Below, in pieces: positions 52,032-59,623 of a stretch of DNA of 64,000 bases; the stretch's first letter is position 1; each line of letters begins with the position of its first letter. Below the pieces are notes generated by a model. The model saw only the letters and a program-made list of their open reading frames with translations, did not search any database and had not been told where the DNA came from. This stretch comes from Methylobacterium sp. E-066 (GTDB taxonomy: Bacteria > Pseudomonadota > Alphaproteobacteria > Rhizobiales > Beijerinckiaceae). Location of the stretch: contig NZ_JAKSYO010000172.1 in assembly GCF_022829635.1 (NCBI RefSeq), positions 269,445-333,444 of the forward strand, given 5' to 3'. Made by a program: the position numbers and the translations under genes.

Positions 52032-52745
52032 ATGACCGACGATCCCATCGGCCTGCCCCGCAATCCGGACCAGCGGCCCGACAACCAGGATCCGGCCCTG
52101 TTCGGCCAGACGCCCTGGCAGACGGTCGGCCCGTTCTTCCATTACGGCCTGCCCTGGAAGGGCGGCGCCGACCTCGTCGGCGGCAGCGACATCGGTGCGC
52201 GCACCGACCTGTTCCCGGAGGAGCACGACGTCCTCCATCGCGCGCCGCCGCGCGGGCCTGTGCGGGGGGAGGCCATCGCCCTCGTCGGCACGGTGCGCGA
52301 CGGTGAGGGCCGGCCGGTCCCCGACGCGATGATCGAGATCTGGGGGGCCAACGCCGCCGGGCGCTATCACGGGGCGGCCGACGACCGCGCGGATGTGGCG
52401 CTCGACCCCGGGTTCATCGGATTCGGCCGGGCGGCGGTCAGCGCCGAGGGCACCTTCCGGTTCCTCACGGTCAAGCCGGGCCCGGTGCCGCTCCAGGTCG
52501 GCGGGAACCGCTGGCAGGCCCCCCACATCGCCGTCGGCGTGTTCGGGCGCGGCCTGCTCAAGCGGCTCGTCACGCGCGTCTACTTCGCCGATGCCGACGC
52601 GAATGAAGAGGATCCGATCCTCGCTCTCGTTCCCGAGGCGCGTCGGCAGACCCTGGTCGCGCCCCGCGTCGGTGAGGATCCGCCGACCTACCGGTTCGAT
52701 ATCGTCCTGAGCGGCGACGGCGAGACCGTGTTCTTCGACCTATGA
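52032..52745 (+). CDS. pcaG: Protocatechuate 3,4-dioxygenase alpha subunit
   Basis: 237 residues of the same fold as PcaH (TPWQTVGPFFHYGLPWKGGA, DAMIEIWGANAAGRYHGAAD) without a full iron-ligand set, as is normal for the alpha subunit; it contributes part of the active site. Longer than the Pseudomonas alpha chain by about 35 residues. Its stop overlaps the pcaB start as ATGA at 52742-52745. Confidence 0.95.
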   Translation: MTDDPIGLPRNPDQRPDNQDPALFGQTPWQTVGPFFHYGLPWKGGADLVGGSDIGARTDLFPEEHDVLHRAPPRGPVRGEAIALVGTVRDGEGRPVPDAMIEIWGANAAGRYHGAADDRADVALDPGFIGFGRAAVSAEGTFRFLTVKPGPVPLQVGGNRWQAPHIAVGVFGRGLLKRLVTRVYFADADANEEDPILALVPEARRQTLVAPRVGEDPPTYRFDIVLSGDGETVFFDL

Positions 52746-54121
52746 CCTTCTCAGCCCTCGATTCCGGCCTGCTCGGGCCTCTCTTCGCCACCGCGGCGAT
52801 GCGCGCCGTGTTCTCCGACGAAGCGCGCCTCGCCGCGATGCTGCGGGCCGAGGCGGCCCTGGCGCGAGCGGAAGCGGAGGCCGGCCTCGTGCCGGCCGCG
52901 CTCGCCGACGCCCTCGACGCGCTCACGCCCGCGGCGCTCGACCTGGAGGCCCTCGGCGCCGGCACCGCGCTCGCGGGCGTGCCGGTGATCCCCTTCGTGG
53001 CAGCCGTGCGCAAGCTGCTGCCGGCCGATCTGGAAGCGGGCTTCCACAAGGGCGCCACGACCCAGGACATCGCCGACACCGCCCTGGTCCTGCAGATGCG
53101 CGACGGCCTCGACCTGATCGCGGCCGAGAGCGCCGCCGTGCTCGCCGGCCTCCGGCGGATCGCGGAGGCGCATCGCGCCACACCCTGCGCCGGGCGCACC
53201 TACGGCCAGCACGCGGCGCCGATCAGCTTCGGCTACAAAGCCGCGACCTGGGCGCTCGGCCTCGCCGAGGTTTTTTCGCACTTGCCGGATCTAAGCGCGC
53301 GCTTGCTGACCGCCTCGCTCGGCGGCCCGGTCGGTACGCTGGCGGGCCTCGGTGGGCAGGCGGAGGCGGTGGCTCTGTCCTACGCCGCGCATCTCGGCCT
53401 CGCCCCCGAAACGGTGGCCTGGCACAGCCGCCGGGCCCGCATCGCCGAGGCCGGCGCCTGGCTGGCACGGCTGCTCGGCAGCCTGGCGAAGTTCGCCGGC
53501 GACGTCGCCCACCTCGCTTCGACGGAGGTCGGCGAGGTGTCGGAGCCGCACGTGCCGGGCCGGGGCGGCTCCTCGGCGATGCCGCACAAGCGCAACCCGG
53601 TCTCGGCCACGGTGATCCTCGCCGCCTTCGGCGCATCCAAGGGCCATGCGGCCACGTTGCTCGACGCGATGGCGAGCGCCCACGAGCGCGCGGCTGGCCC
53701 CTGGCATGCCGAGTGGCACGCCCTGCCGCAGCTCTTCGGCCTCGCCTCGGGCGCGCTGCGCGAGGCGCGCGCCCTCGCCGAGGGCCTGGTGATCGCACCG
53801 GACCGCATGGCCGCCAATCTCGACCTCACCCGCGGCCTGCTCTTCGCCGACGCGGCCGCCGCGGCCTGCGCCCGGACGCTCGGCGCCGGGGCGGCCCACG
53901 CCCTGGTGGAGCGCGCGGCCGGAGAGGTCCGCGACACCGGCCGCGACCTGCGCAGCGTCCTGGCCGGGATGCCGGAGACGCACGGCGTCGATCTCGACCG
54001 CGCCTTCGACATCGACCGTCCAGTCGCGGCCGCCGCCGCCGCGACCAATCGGGCGCTGGCGCAGCTCGACCGGCTCGCCGCCCGCCTCACCCCTTCGACC
54101 CCGGAGCCGACATGCCCCTGA
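52742..54121 (+). CDS. pcaB: 3-carboxy-cis,cis-muconate cycloisomerase
   Basis: 459 residues of the fumarase/aspartase superfamily, with the signature GRGGSSAMPHKRNPVSATVI (catalytic Ser at about 277-278) and HKGATTQDIADTALVLQMRD. It makes 4-carboxymuconolactone. Length matches the family. It overlaps both neighbours: the pcaG stop by four bases and the start of the fusion gene by ten. Confidence 0.96.
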   Translation: MTFSALDSGLLGPLFATAAMRAVFSDEARLAAMLRAEAALARAEAEAGLVPAALADALDALTPAALDLEALGAGTALAGVPVIPFVAAVRKLLPADLEAGFHKGATTQDIADTALVLQMRDGLDLIAAESAAVLAGLRRIAEAHRATPCAGRTYGQHAAPISFGYKAATWALGLAEVFSHLPDLSARLLTASLGGPVGTLAGLGGQAEAVALSYAAHLGLAPETVAWHSRRARIAEAGAWLARLLGSLAKFAGDVAHLASTEVGEVSEPHVPGRGGSSAMPHKRNPVSATVILAAFGASKGHAATLLDAMASAHERAAGPWHAEWHALPQLFGLASGALREARALAEGLVIAPDRMAANLDLTRGLLFADAAAAACARTLGAGAAHALVERAAGEVRDTGRDLRSVLAGMPETHGVDLDRAFDIDRPVAAAAAATNRALAQLDRLAARLTPSTPEPTCP

Positions 54122-55305
54122 TCCCCGTCAACGGCCTCGACATCGCCTACGATCTCACCGGCCCGAGCGGCGCGCCGGTGGTCGCGTTCTCGAACTCGCT
54201 CGGCACGACCCGGGCGATGTGGGAAGGCGTCGCCGCCGCCTTGCGCGGGCGCTACCGGGTGCTGCGCTACGACACACGCGGCCACGGCGCCTCCGCCACC
54301 CGCGATGCGCCCGCCGAGATCGCGGACCTCGCGGGCGACCTCTTGGGGTTGCTCGACGGGCTCGGCATCGACCGCGCTCATCTCGTCGGGCTCTCGCTCG
54401 GCGGCATGACGGTGCAAGCTCTGGCCGCCGCGGCGCCGGACCGGGTCTTGAGCCTGACCCTGATGGCGACCGCCGCCTACATGCCGAGCGAGGCGAGCTG
54501 GAACGAGCGTGCCGCCACGGTGCGGGCGCAGGGCACGGCGGCGATCGTCGACGCGACGCTCGGGCGCTGGTTCACGCCCGGCTTCGCCGAGCGGGCGCCG
54601 ACGGTGGTGGCGCCGATCCGGGAGGCGTTCGCGGCCTGCGATCGGGCCGGCTACGCGGTCGCCTGCGGGGCGATCGGGCGGATGGACCTGAGGCCGGTGC
54701 TCGGCCGGATCACGGCGCCGACGCTGGTGATCGCCGGGCGGGACGACCCGGCGACGCCGCCGGCGATGGCCGAGGAGATCTGTGCGGGCATCCCCCAGGC
54801 GGAGCTGGTCCTGATTCCGCGGGCCGCACACCTGTTGGCGGTCGAGCACCCGGAGGCGGCGGCAGCCCATCTGCTGGGCTTCCTCGACCGCCATCGGGGC
54901 GCAACCGCGTCGGCCGGAGCGGTGCCGTTCGAGACCGGTCTCGCCAACCGCAAGGCCGTCCTCGGCGAGGCGCATGTGGAACGCTCGCTCGCCGCAGCGG
55001 GCCCCTTCGCCGGGCCGTGGCAGGATTTCATCACCCGGACCGCGTGGGGCGAGGTCTGGGGCGACCCGCGCCTGCCCTGGAAGACGCGCTCGCTCGTGAC
55101 CCTGGCGCTGATGGTCGCCCTCGGGCACGAGGAGGAGTTCAAGCTCCATATCCGCCCCGCGCTCGCCAACGGTGTCGATCTAGAGGAGTTGCAGTCGCTG
55201 CTCCTCCAGATCGCGATCTACGCCGGCGTACCGGCCGCCAACGGTGCGTTCCGCTGGGTGCGCGACACCCTGGGGGCCGATGCTCGGGTGGTCCCGACGA
55301 CCTGA
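54112..55305 (+). CDS. pcaL: Fused 3-oxoadipate enol-lactonase and 4-carboxymuconolactone decarboxylase (PcaD-PcaC, PcaL)
   Basis: 397 residues. The first 260 form an alpha/beta hydrolase with nucleophile Ser95 (GLSLGGMT), acid Asp211 and His240: the PcaD lactonase. Residues about 273-397 form a carboxymuconolactone decarboxylase, with RKAVLGEAHVERSL, LPWKTRSLVTLALMVALGHE and HIRPALANG: PcaC. The order PcaD-PcaC is that of PcaL fusions known in actinobacteria and some proteobacteria. It completes conversion to 3-oxoadipate. ATG 54112 lies inside the end of pcaB. Succinyl-CoA transfer and thiolase genes are not here. Confidence 0.95.
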   Translation: MPLIPVNGLDIAYDLTGPSGAPVVAFSNSLGTTRAMWEGVAAALRGRYRVLRYDTRGHGASATRDAPAEIADLAGDLLGLLDGLGIDRAHLVGLSLGGMTVQALAAAAPDRVLSLTLMATAAYMPSEASWNERAATVRAQGTAAIVDATLGRWFTPGFAERAPTVVAPIREAFAACDRAGYAVACGAIGRMDLRPVLGRITAPTLVIAGRDDPATPPAMAEEICAGIPQAELVLIPRAAHLLAVEHPEAAAAHLLGFLDRHRGATASAGAVPFETGLANRKAVLGEAHVERSLAAAGPFAGPWQDFITRTAWGEVWGDPRLPWKTRSLVTLALMVALGHEEEFKLHIRPALANGVDLEELQSLLLQIAIYAGVPAANGAFRWVRDTLGADARVVPTT

Positions 55306-55432
55306 GGGGCACGGGACAGGGCGGGCGGACGGCCGCTGCGCGGCGGATCGGTCCGGCGAGCGGAGGTGCATCGAACGCGGGGTCACCTGCAGTCCATTTC
55401 GGATCGCAGGCCAAAAATATGCGCCCGCCCAC

Positions 55433-55447
55433 TAGACGACCGGTCTA
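55433..55447. promoter_or_regulatory. Putative TetR operator, copy 1
   Basis: TAGACGACCGGTCTA, an inverted repeat TAGAC-N5-GTCTA, lies 20 bp before the TetR gene start. A near copy is found downstream at 56122-56134. The pattern fits autoregulation by the gene product. Confidence 0.7.
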
Positions 55448-55467
55448 ATCGGGTCTATCTCAGCGTC

Positions 55468-56070
55468 ATGGCACGCCTGAACGCACATACCGACACCCGG
55501 CAGGAGATCCTCGACACCGCCTATGGTCTGGTGGGGGCGAAGGGGTTTTCCGGCGTGGGGCTCAACGAGATCCTGGCTACGGCCGGGGTGCCGAAGGGGT
55601 CATTCTACCACTATTTCGGCTCGAAGGAGGCTTTCGGCGAGGCACTGCTCGACGACTACTTCGAGACCTATCTGGCCGATCTCGACACGACTCTCGCCGA
55701 GCCAGGCCTGAGCCATGCCGAGCGCCTGATGAACTACTGGCGGAAATGGCAGGCGACGCAGGGCAGCGTCGACTACCAGCGCAAGTGCCTGGCGGTGAAG
55801 CTCGCCGCGGAAGTCTCGGACCTGTCCGAAACCATGCGCCTCGCCCTCAAGGGCGGGACCGCCGGGATCATCGAGCGGCTGGCCCGGGCGATCGAAGCGG
55901 GCGTCGCGGAGGGCTCGCTCACCGTTGCCGGCGAGCCGCATACGACCGCTGAGACGCTCTATCACGTCTGGCTCGGCGCGAGCCTGATGGCGAAGATCGT
56001 GCGGACCGACGCACCGTTCGAGGCAGCGATGGCGACGACACGACAGATCCTCGGCCTGTCCTCACGCTGA
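55468..56070 (+). CDS. TetR-family transcriptional repressor
   Basis: 200 residues. N-terminal HTH (about 10-55) with LDTAYGLVGAKGFSGVGLNE, ILATAGVPKGSFYHYFGSKE, the standard TetR recognition motif. The C-terminal ligand domain includes QRKCLAVKLAAEVSDLSETM, whose Cys may sense electrophiles, as in NemR/AcuR-like relatives; this is inference. ATG 55468 gives the standard start MARLNAHTDTRQ. Two related operators flank it, so it likely controls itself and the genes at 56204 and 56516. Confidence 0.9.
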   Translation: MARLNAHTDTRQEILDTAYGLVGAKGFSGVGLNEILATAGVPKGSFYHYFGSKEAFGEALLDDYFETYLADLDTTLAEPGLSHAERLMNYWRKWQATQGSVDYQRKCLAVKLAAEVSDLSETMRLALKGGTAGIIERLARAIEAGVAEGSLTVAGEPHTTAETLYHVWLGASLMAKIVRTDAPFEAAMATTRQILGLSSR

Positions 56071-56121
56071 CGCGCGGCAAGACGGAGGCAGCCAGACCTT
56101 GCACGCTTGTGCTCGAATAAA

Positions 56122-56134
56122 AGACGACTGGTCT
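56122..56134. promoter_or_regulatory. Putative TetR operator, copy 2
   Basis: AGACGACTGGTCT (AGAC-N5-GTCT), in the context AAGACGACTGGTCTACTC, matches the upstream copy TAGACGACCGGTCTAATC at 14 of 18 positions or better. It precedes the small secreted gene and the DJ-1/PfpI gene, and so identifies them as likely targets. Confidence 0.65.
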
Positions 56135-56203
56135 ACTCAAAGGCGATCAACCACACCTTGCCGAGGCCGGCGAGGAACCGGGAATTCAACAAGGAGAAAG
56201 CTC

Positions 56204-56437
56204 ATGCCGTACCGCACGACAACGTTTGCCCTCCCCTCCCTCGGCATCGCCGGGTTGGGGGCGGCCCTGATTGGGCCCCCCGCTGCCTCGGCGCAGGAGA
56301 GGATCACCCTGGAATCCATCGGCGCCGTCCGCATGGCCAGGGCCGAGGAGATCCGCCGCGCGAACCCGGAAATCCGGTCGGTGGCGACGAGGCCGGCACG
56401 CGAGCAGATCGCGGAGCGCCCGTCGAAGGCGCAGTAA
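56204..56437 (+). CDS. Small secreted hypothetical protein
   Basis: 77 residues. Signal peptide MPYRTTTFALPSLGIAGLGA to ASAQ, then a short charged tail (ITLESIGAVRMARAEEIRRA, NPEIRSVATRPAREQIAE). AAGGAG at 56191-56196 precedes the ATG. It lies 70 bp after operator copy 2 and 78 bp before the DJ-1/PfpI gene, and so is probably in the TetR-controlled unit. No family is recognised. Confidence 0.6.
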   Translation: MPYRTTTFALPSLGIAGLGAALIGPPAASAQERITLESIGAVRMARAEEIRRANPEIRSVATRPAREQIAERPSKAQ

Positions 56438-56515
56438 CGCCGCCCCGTCTTTCCGCAAACGACCCGACGCCCGTCATCCCAACCCGATCAATCCTGGAAA
56501 CCACGGAGAGCGACG

Positions 56516-57199
56516 ATGAAGATCCTGATGGTGCTGACCTCCCACGACAGCCTCGGCGACACGGGCCGGAAGACCGGCTTCTGGCTGGAGGAGCTTGCCG
56601 CCCCCTATTACGTGTTCAAGGATGCGGGTGCGGAGATCGTGCTGGCCTCGCCCCTGGGGGGCCGACCGCCGCTGGACCCGAAGAGCAGCGAGCCGGCTTC
56701 CCAGACCGACGCGACGCGCCGGTTCGAGGCGGATGGGGAAGCCCTATCAGCGCTGGCGAACACGACCCGGCTCGATGGCCTCACCCATGAGCCGTTCGAC
56801 GCCGTGTTCTATCCGGGGGGGCACGGTCCGCTCTGGGACCTCGCCGAGGATCCGGCCTCGATCCGGCTGATCGAGACGACGCTCGGCGCCGGCAAGCCCG
56901 TCGCCCTCGTCTGCCATGCCCCCGGTGTCCTCCGCCACGCGAAGGCCCCCGATGGGACGCCCCTCGTCCAGGGCAAGGCGGTGACCGGGTTCACGAACAC
57001 CGAGGAGGAGGCCGTGGGCCTCACCCAGGTGGTTCCCTTCCTGGTCGAGGACGCGCTCCGCCGGAACGGTGGCCGGTTCTCCAGGGGCGACGACTGGGCG
57101 CCCTACGTGGTGGCCGACGGGCTGCTGATCACCGGCCAGAACCCGGCCTCGTCCGGACCCGCCGCCGAGCGTCTCCTCGCGCATCGCGCGAACGGCTGA
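56516..57199 (+). CDS. DJ-1/PfpI superfamily protein (class I glutamine amidotransferase-like)
   Basis: 227 residues. The nucleophile elbow Cys133 lies in VALVCHAPGVL, with the acid Glu in KTGFWLEELAAPYYVF and AVFYPGGHGPLWDLAEDP nearby. This matches the HchA/YajL-like group with glyoxalase III or deglycase-type activity, often induced by electrophiles. Control by the TetR gene through the shared operator is likely. ATG 56516 follows GGAGAGCG. Confidence 0.9.
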   Translation: MKILMVLTSHDSLGDTGRKTGFWLEELAAPYYVFKDAGAEIVLASPLGGRPPLDPKSSEPASQTDATRRFEADGEALSALANTTRLDGLTHEPFDAVFYPGGHGPLWDLAEDPASIRLIETTLGAGKPVALVCHAPGVLRHAKAPDGTPLVQGKAVTGFTNTEEEAVGLTQVVPFLVEDALRRNGGRFSRGDDWAPYVVADGLLITGQNPASSGPAAERLLAHRANG

Positions 57200-57335
57200 C
57201 CACCTCCGAGCCGTCCCGTCTCCAAGCCTTTTTCCCAAGCCGTCCCCGAGCACCTCCGCCCGCGCCTCCGTGCGGTTGGAGACCGGCCCCGGGTCGGTGC
57301 TCCCCCCCGAAACGCATCGCGAAGGACACCGACCC

Positions 57336-58745
57336 ATGGCCACCGACATCCTCTTCTCGGACGCGACCCGACTCGCCGAACTGATCCGCACCCGCCAGGT
57401 CTCGCCGGTGGAGGTCGTGCAGGCGCATCTCGACCGCATCGCGGCGGTCGATCCCAAGGTCAACGCCATCGTCACCGTGGCGGAGCGGGCACTCGACGAT
57501 GCCCGCGCGGCCGAGGCCGCGGTTCTGGCCGGCGGCGCGCTCGGGCCCCTGCACGGGGTGCCGTTCACCGTGAAGGATTCGATCGACACCGCCGGCGTCC
57601 CGACCCAGCGCGGGTCGCCGATCTTCAAGGGCCGCGTCCCCGAGGCGGATGCCACGAGCGTCGCCCGCCTGAAGGAAGCCGGGGCGATCCTGCTGGCGAA
57701 GACGAACCTGCCGGAATTCTCCTACTGGATCGAGAGCGACAACCTGCTCTCGGGCCGGTCGAACAACCCGTGGGACCTGGAACGCACGCCCGGCGGATCG
57801 AGCGGTGGGGAATCGGCGGCCATCGCGGCGGGCATGTCGCCGCTCGGTCTCGGGACCGACCTCGCCATCTCGGTCCGGGGTCCGGCCGCGCAGACCGGCA
57901 TCGTCTCGCTCAAGGCGACCCACGGCCGGGTGCCGATGACGGGGATCTGGCCCCGCGCGCCGCGGCGCTTCTGGCATGTCGGCCCGATGGCGCGCTCGAT
58001 CCGCGACCTCGCGCTGGCCTTCTCGCTGCTGTCCGGCCCGGACGGCGAAGACGGCTACGCCTCCCGCACCGTCGCCGCCGATGCCGGTCTGGGCACCGCG
58101 CCCGGCCGTCCGCTGCGGGTGGGCTGGCTGGTCGAGCCCGGCTTCGGCCCGATCGATCCCGAGGTCGCCGCGACCGTCCAGGCGGCGGCCGAAGCCCTCA
58201 AGGGCGCGGGCTGCCTCGTGGAGGCCGTGCGCATCCCGGCGCTGGAGCGCGATTTCGCCCTCGACGTGTTCAACAAGCTCCACGTCATGGAGATGAAGCC
58301 GGCCTTCCGGGAGGCGACCGCCGGTCGACGCCGGGACGAGCTCTACACGATGGCCAAGACCATGCTGGCACTCCCCGACACGTCGATGGACGACTACATC
58401 GCGGCCGAACAGGCGGCGGAGCGGCTGCGGGACGGCTACGCCGCGTACTTCCGGCGCTACGACGCGCTGATCACGCCGGTGCTGCCCATCCCGGCCCACA
58501 AGCACGGCGTCACCACGTTCGTCATCAACGGCCAAACCGTCGACGCCACCTACCTCCAGGGCGCGACCGTGCCGCTGAACGTCACCGGCCTGCCCGGCCT
58601 GTCGATGCGGTTCGGGACGAGCAAGGAGGGACTGCCGATCAACGTCCAGGTCGTGGCCAGCTGGCAGGCCGAGTCGACGATCCTGCAGGTCGCCGCGCTG
58701 CTTGAGACGCTGAGCCCGGTTCGCGACCTGCATCCGAGCCTCTAG
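57336..58745 (+). CDS. Amidase-signature family amidohydrolase
   Basis: 469 residues with the Ser-Ser-Lys triad at family spacing: Lys80 (FTVKDSIDTAG), Ser155 (TPGGSSGGESA) and Ser179 (TDLAISVRGPAA). The gaps of 75 and 24 residues equal those of FAAH. The usual GTDxGGSxR reads GTDLAISVR here; the two Gly that build the oxyanion hole are Ala-Ile, so activity or specificity may differ. The substrate is unknown. ATG 57336 gives the family start MATDILFSDATRLAELIRT. It precedes a tautomerase gene. Confidence 0.88.
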   Translation: MATDILFSDATRLAELIRTRQVSPVEVVQAHLDRIAAVDPKVNAIVTVAERALDDARAAEAAVLAGGALGPLHGVPFTVKDSIDTAGVPTQRGSPIFKGRVPEADATSVARLKEAGAILLAKTNLPEFSYWIESDNLLSGRSNNPWDLERTPGGSSGGESAAIAAGMSPLGLGTDLAISVRGPAAQTGIVSLKATHGRVPMTGIWPRAPRRFWHVGPMARSIRDLALAFSLLSGPDGEDGYASRTVAADAGLGTAPGRPLRVGWLVEPGFGPIDPEVAATVQAAAEALKGAGCLVEAVRIPALERDFALDVFNKLHVMEMKPAFREATAGRRRDELYTMAKTMLALPDTSMDDYIAAEQAAERLRDGYAAYFRRYDALITPVLPIPAHKHGVTTFVINGQTVDATYLQGATVPLNVTGLPGLSMRFGTSKEGLPINVQVVASWQAESTILQVAALLETLSPVRDLHPSL

Positions 58746-58916
58746 GCGGCCCTTTGCGGGGATGCCGGGTGCCGGTGTCGGCCCCGTAAGGAACAGTGCG
58801 GGGCGCTCCGACCTTGGTTTCACCAGTCGGTGGGCCTCGCAGAGGCTGAGGGCCGGTTTGGACGCGTGAGGCGCACCGGCCGTCATGCCGAGCGCCCAAG
58901 GACAGGGAGAACGCCG

Positions 58917-59351
58917 ATGCCGACCTATGTCATCTCGACCGCGAGGGACCTCACGGCCGAACAGCGCGCCGGGATCGTCGCCAGCATCACGGAGATCCAT
59001 GCGGTCGAGGCGGGCGCGCCGCGCTACTTCGTGCAGGTCATCTTCAACAGGGTCGAGCCCGGGTCGATCTTCATCGGCGGCGAGCCGGCCTCTCCCGATC
59101 ACGTCTGGGTGCGCGCCGATATCCGGGCGGGCCGTACCCGGGAGCAGAAGGCCAGGATGCTCCGGCGCATCATGGCAGAGACGAGCGGGATCCTCGGCAT
59201 CTCGGACCAGGACGTCTGGGTCTACATCTCGGACATCCCGGCGCTGGGCGTCCTGGAGTTCGGCCACGTCCTGCCGGAACCGGGCGAGGAAGACGCGTGG
59301 CTGGCCGCGTTACCCAGTGCCTTGCGTGAGAAGCTCAGGCAGGCGGCCTGA
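58917..59351 (+). CDS. Tautomerase-superfamily protein with the cis-3-chloroacrylate dehalogenase residue set
   Basis: 144 residues, start MPTYVIST giving the catalytic N-terminal Pro1 after Met removal. Counting from Pro1, His27, Arg69, Arg72, Tyr102 and Glu113 sit one position before the cis-CaaD residues His28, Arg70, Arg73, Tyr103 and Glu114. The related Cg10062 keeps the same residues but dehalogenates poorly, so hydratase or decarboxylase use is possible. GGGAGAACGCCG precedes the ATG. It may share a transcript with the amidase, 171 bp upstream. Confidence 0.85.
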   Translation: MPTYVISTARDLTAEQRAGIVASITEIHAVEAGAPRYFVQVIFNRVEPGSIFIGGEPASPDHVWVRADIRAGRTREQKARMLRRIMAETSGILGISDQDVWVYISDIPALGVLEFGHVLPEPGEEDAWLAALPSALREKLRQAA

Positions 59352-59540
59352 TCTGCAACCGTGCCGGCCCTGCCTCCTCGTCGACGCGACTGCCATAGGT
59401 GAAGCGGGCTCATAGGCCCGCTCCGGGGGCCCCTGAAGCGAGGGCCGAACCCGGCGATCGGCATGATGAGCGCCGGCACGGCACGCCGGTCGCATCGATC
59501 CCGGGGCCGAAGATCGGGCTGCGAAGAGCCTGAAATGGAA

Positions 59541-59569
59541 ATGGGTCGCCTCGCAAGGCGGCGACCCAT
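59541..59569. terminator. Convergent hairpin between tautomerase and aldehyde oxidoreductase genes
   Basis: ATGGGTCGCC (59541-59550) pairs perfectly with GGCGACCCAT (59560-59569) over a 9-nt loop. It lies between the convergent stops at 59351 and 59624. No T-run, but the position and stem favour a bidirectional terminator. Confidence 0.6.
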
Positions 59570-59623
59570 CCCATCCGAGCATCGACGTGTCAGATTCGGA
59601 ACCGACCCGTCATCCGGCCCCGC

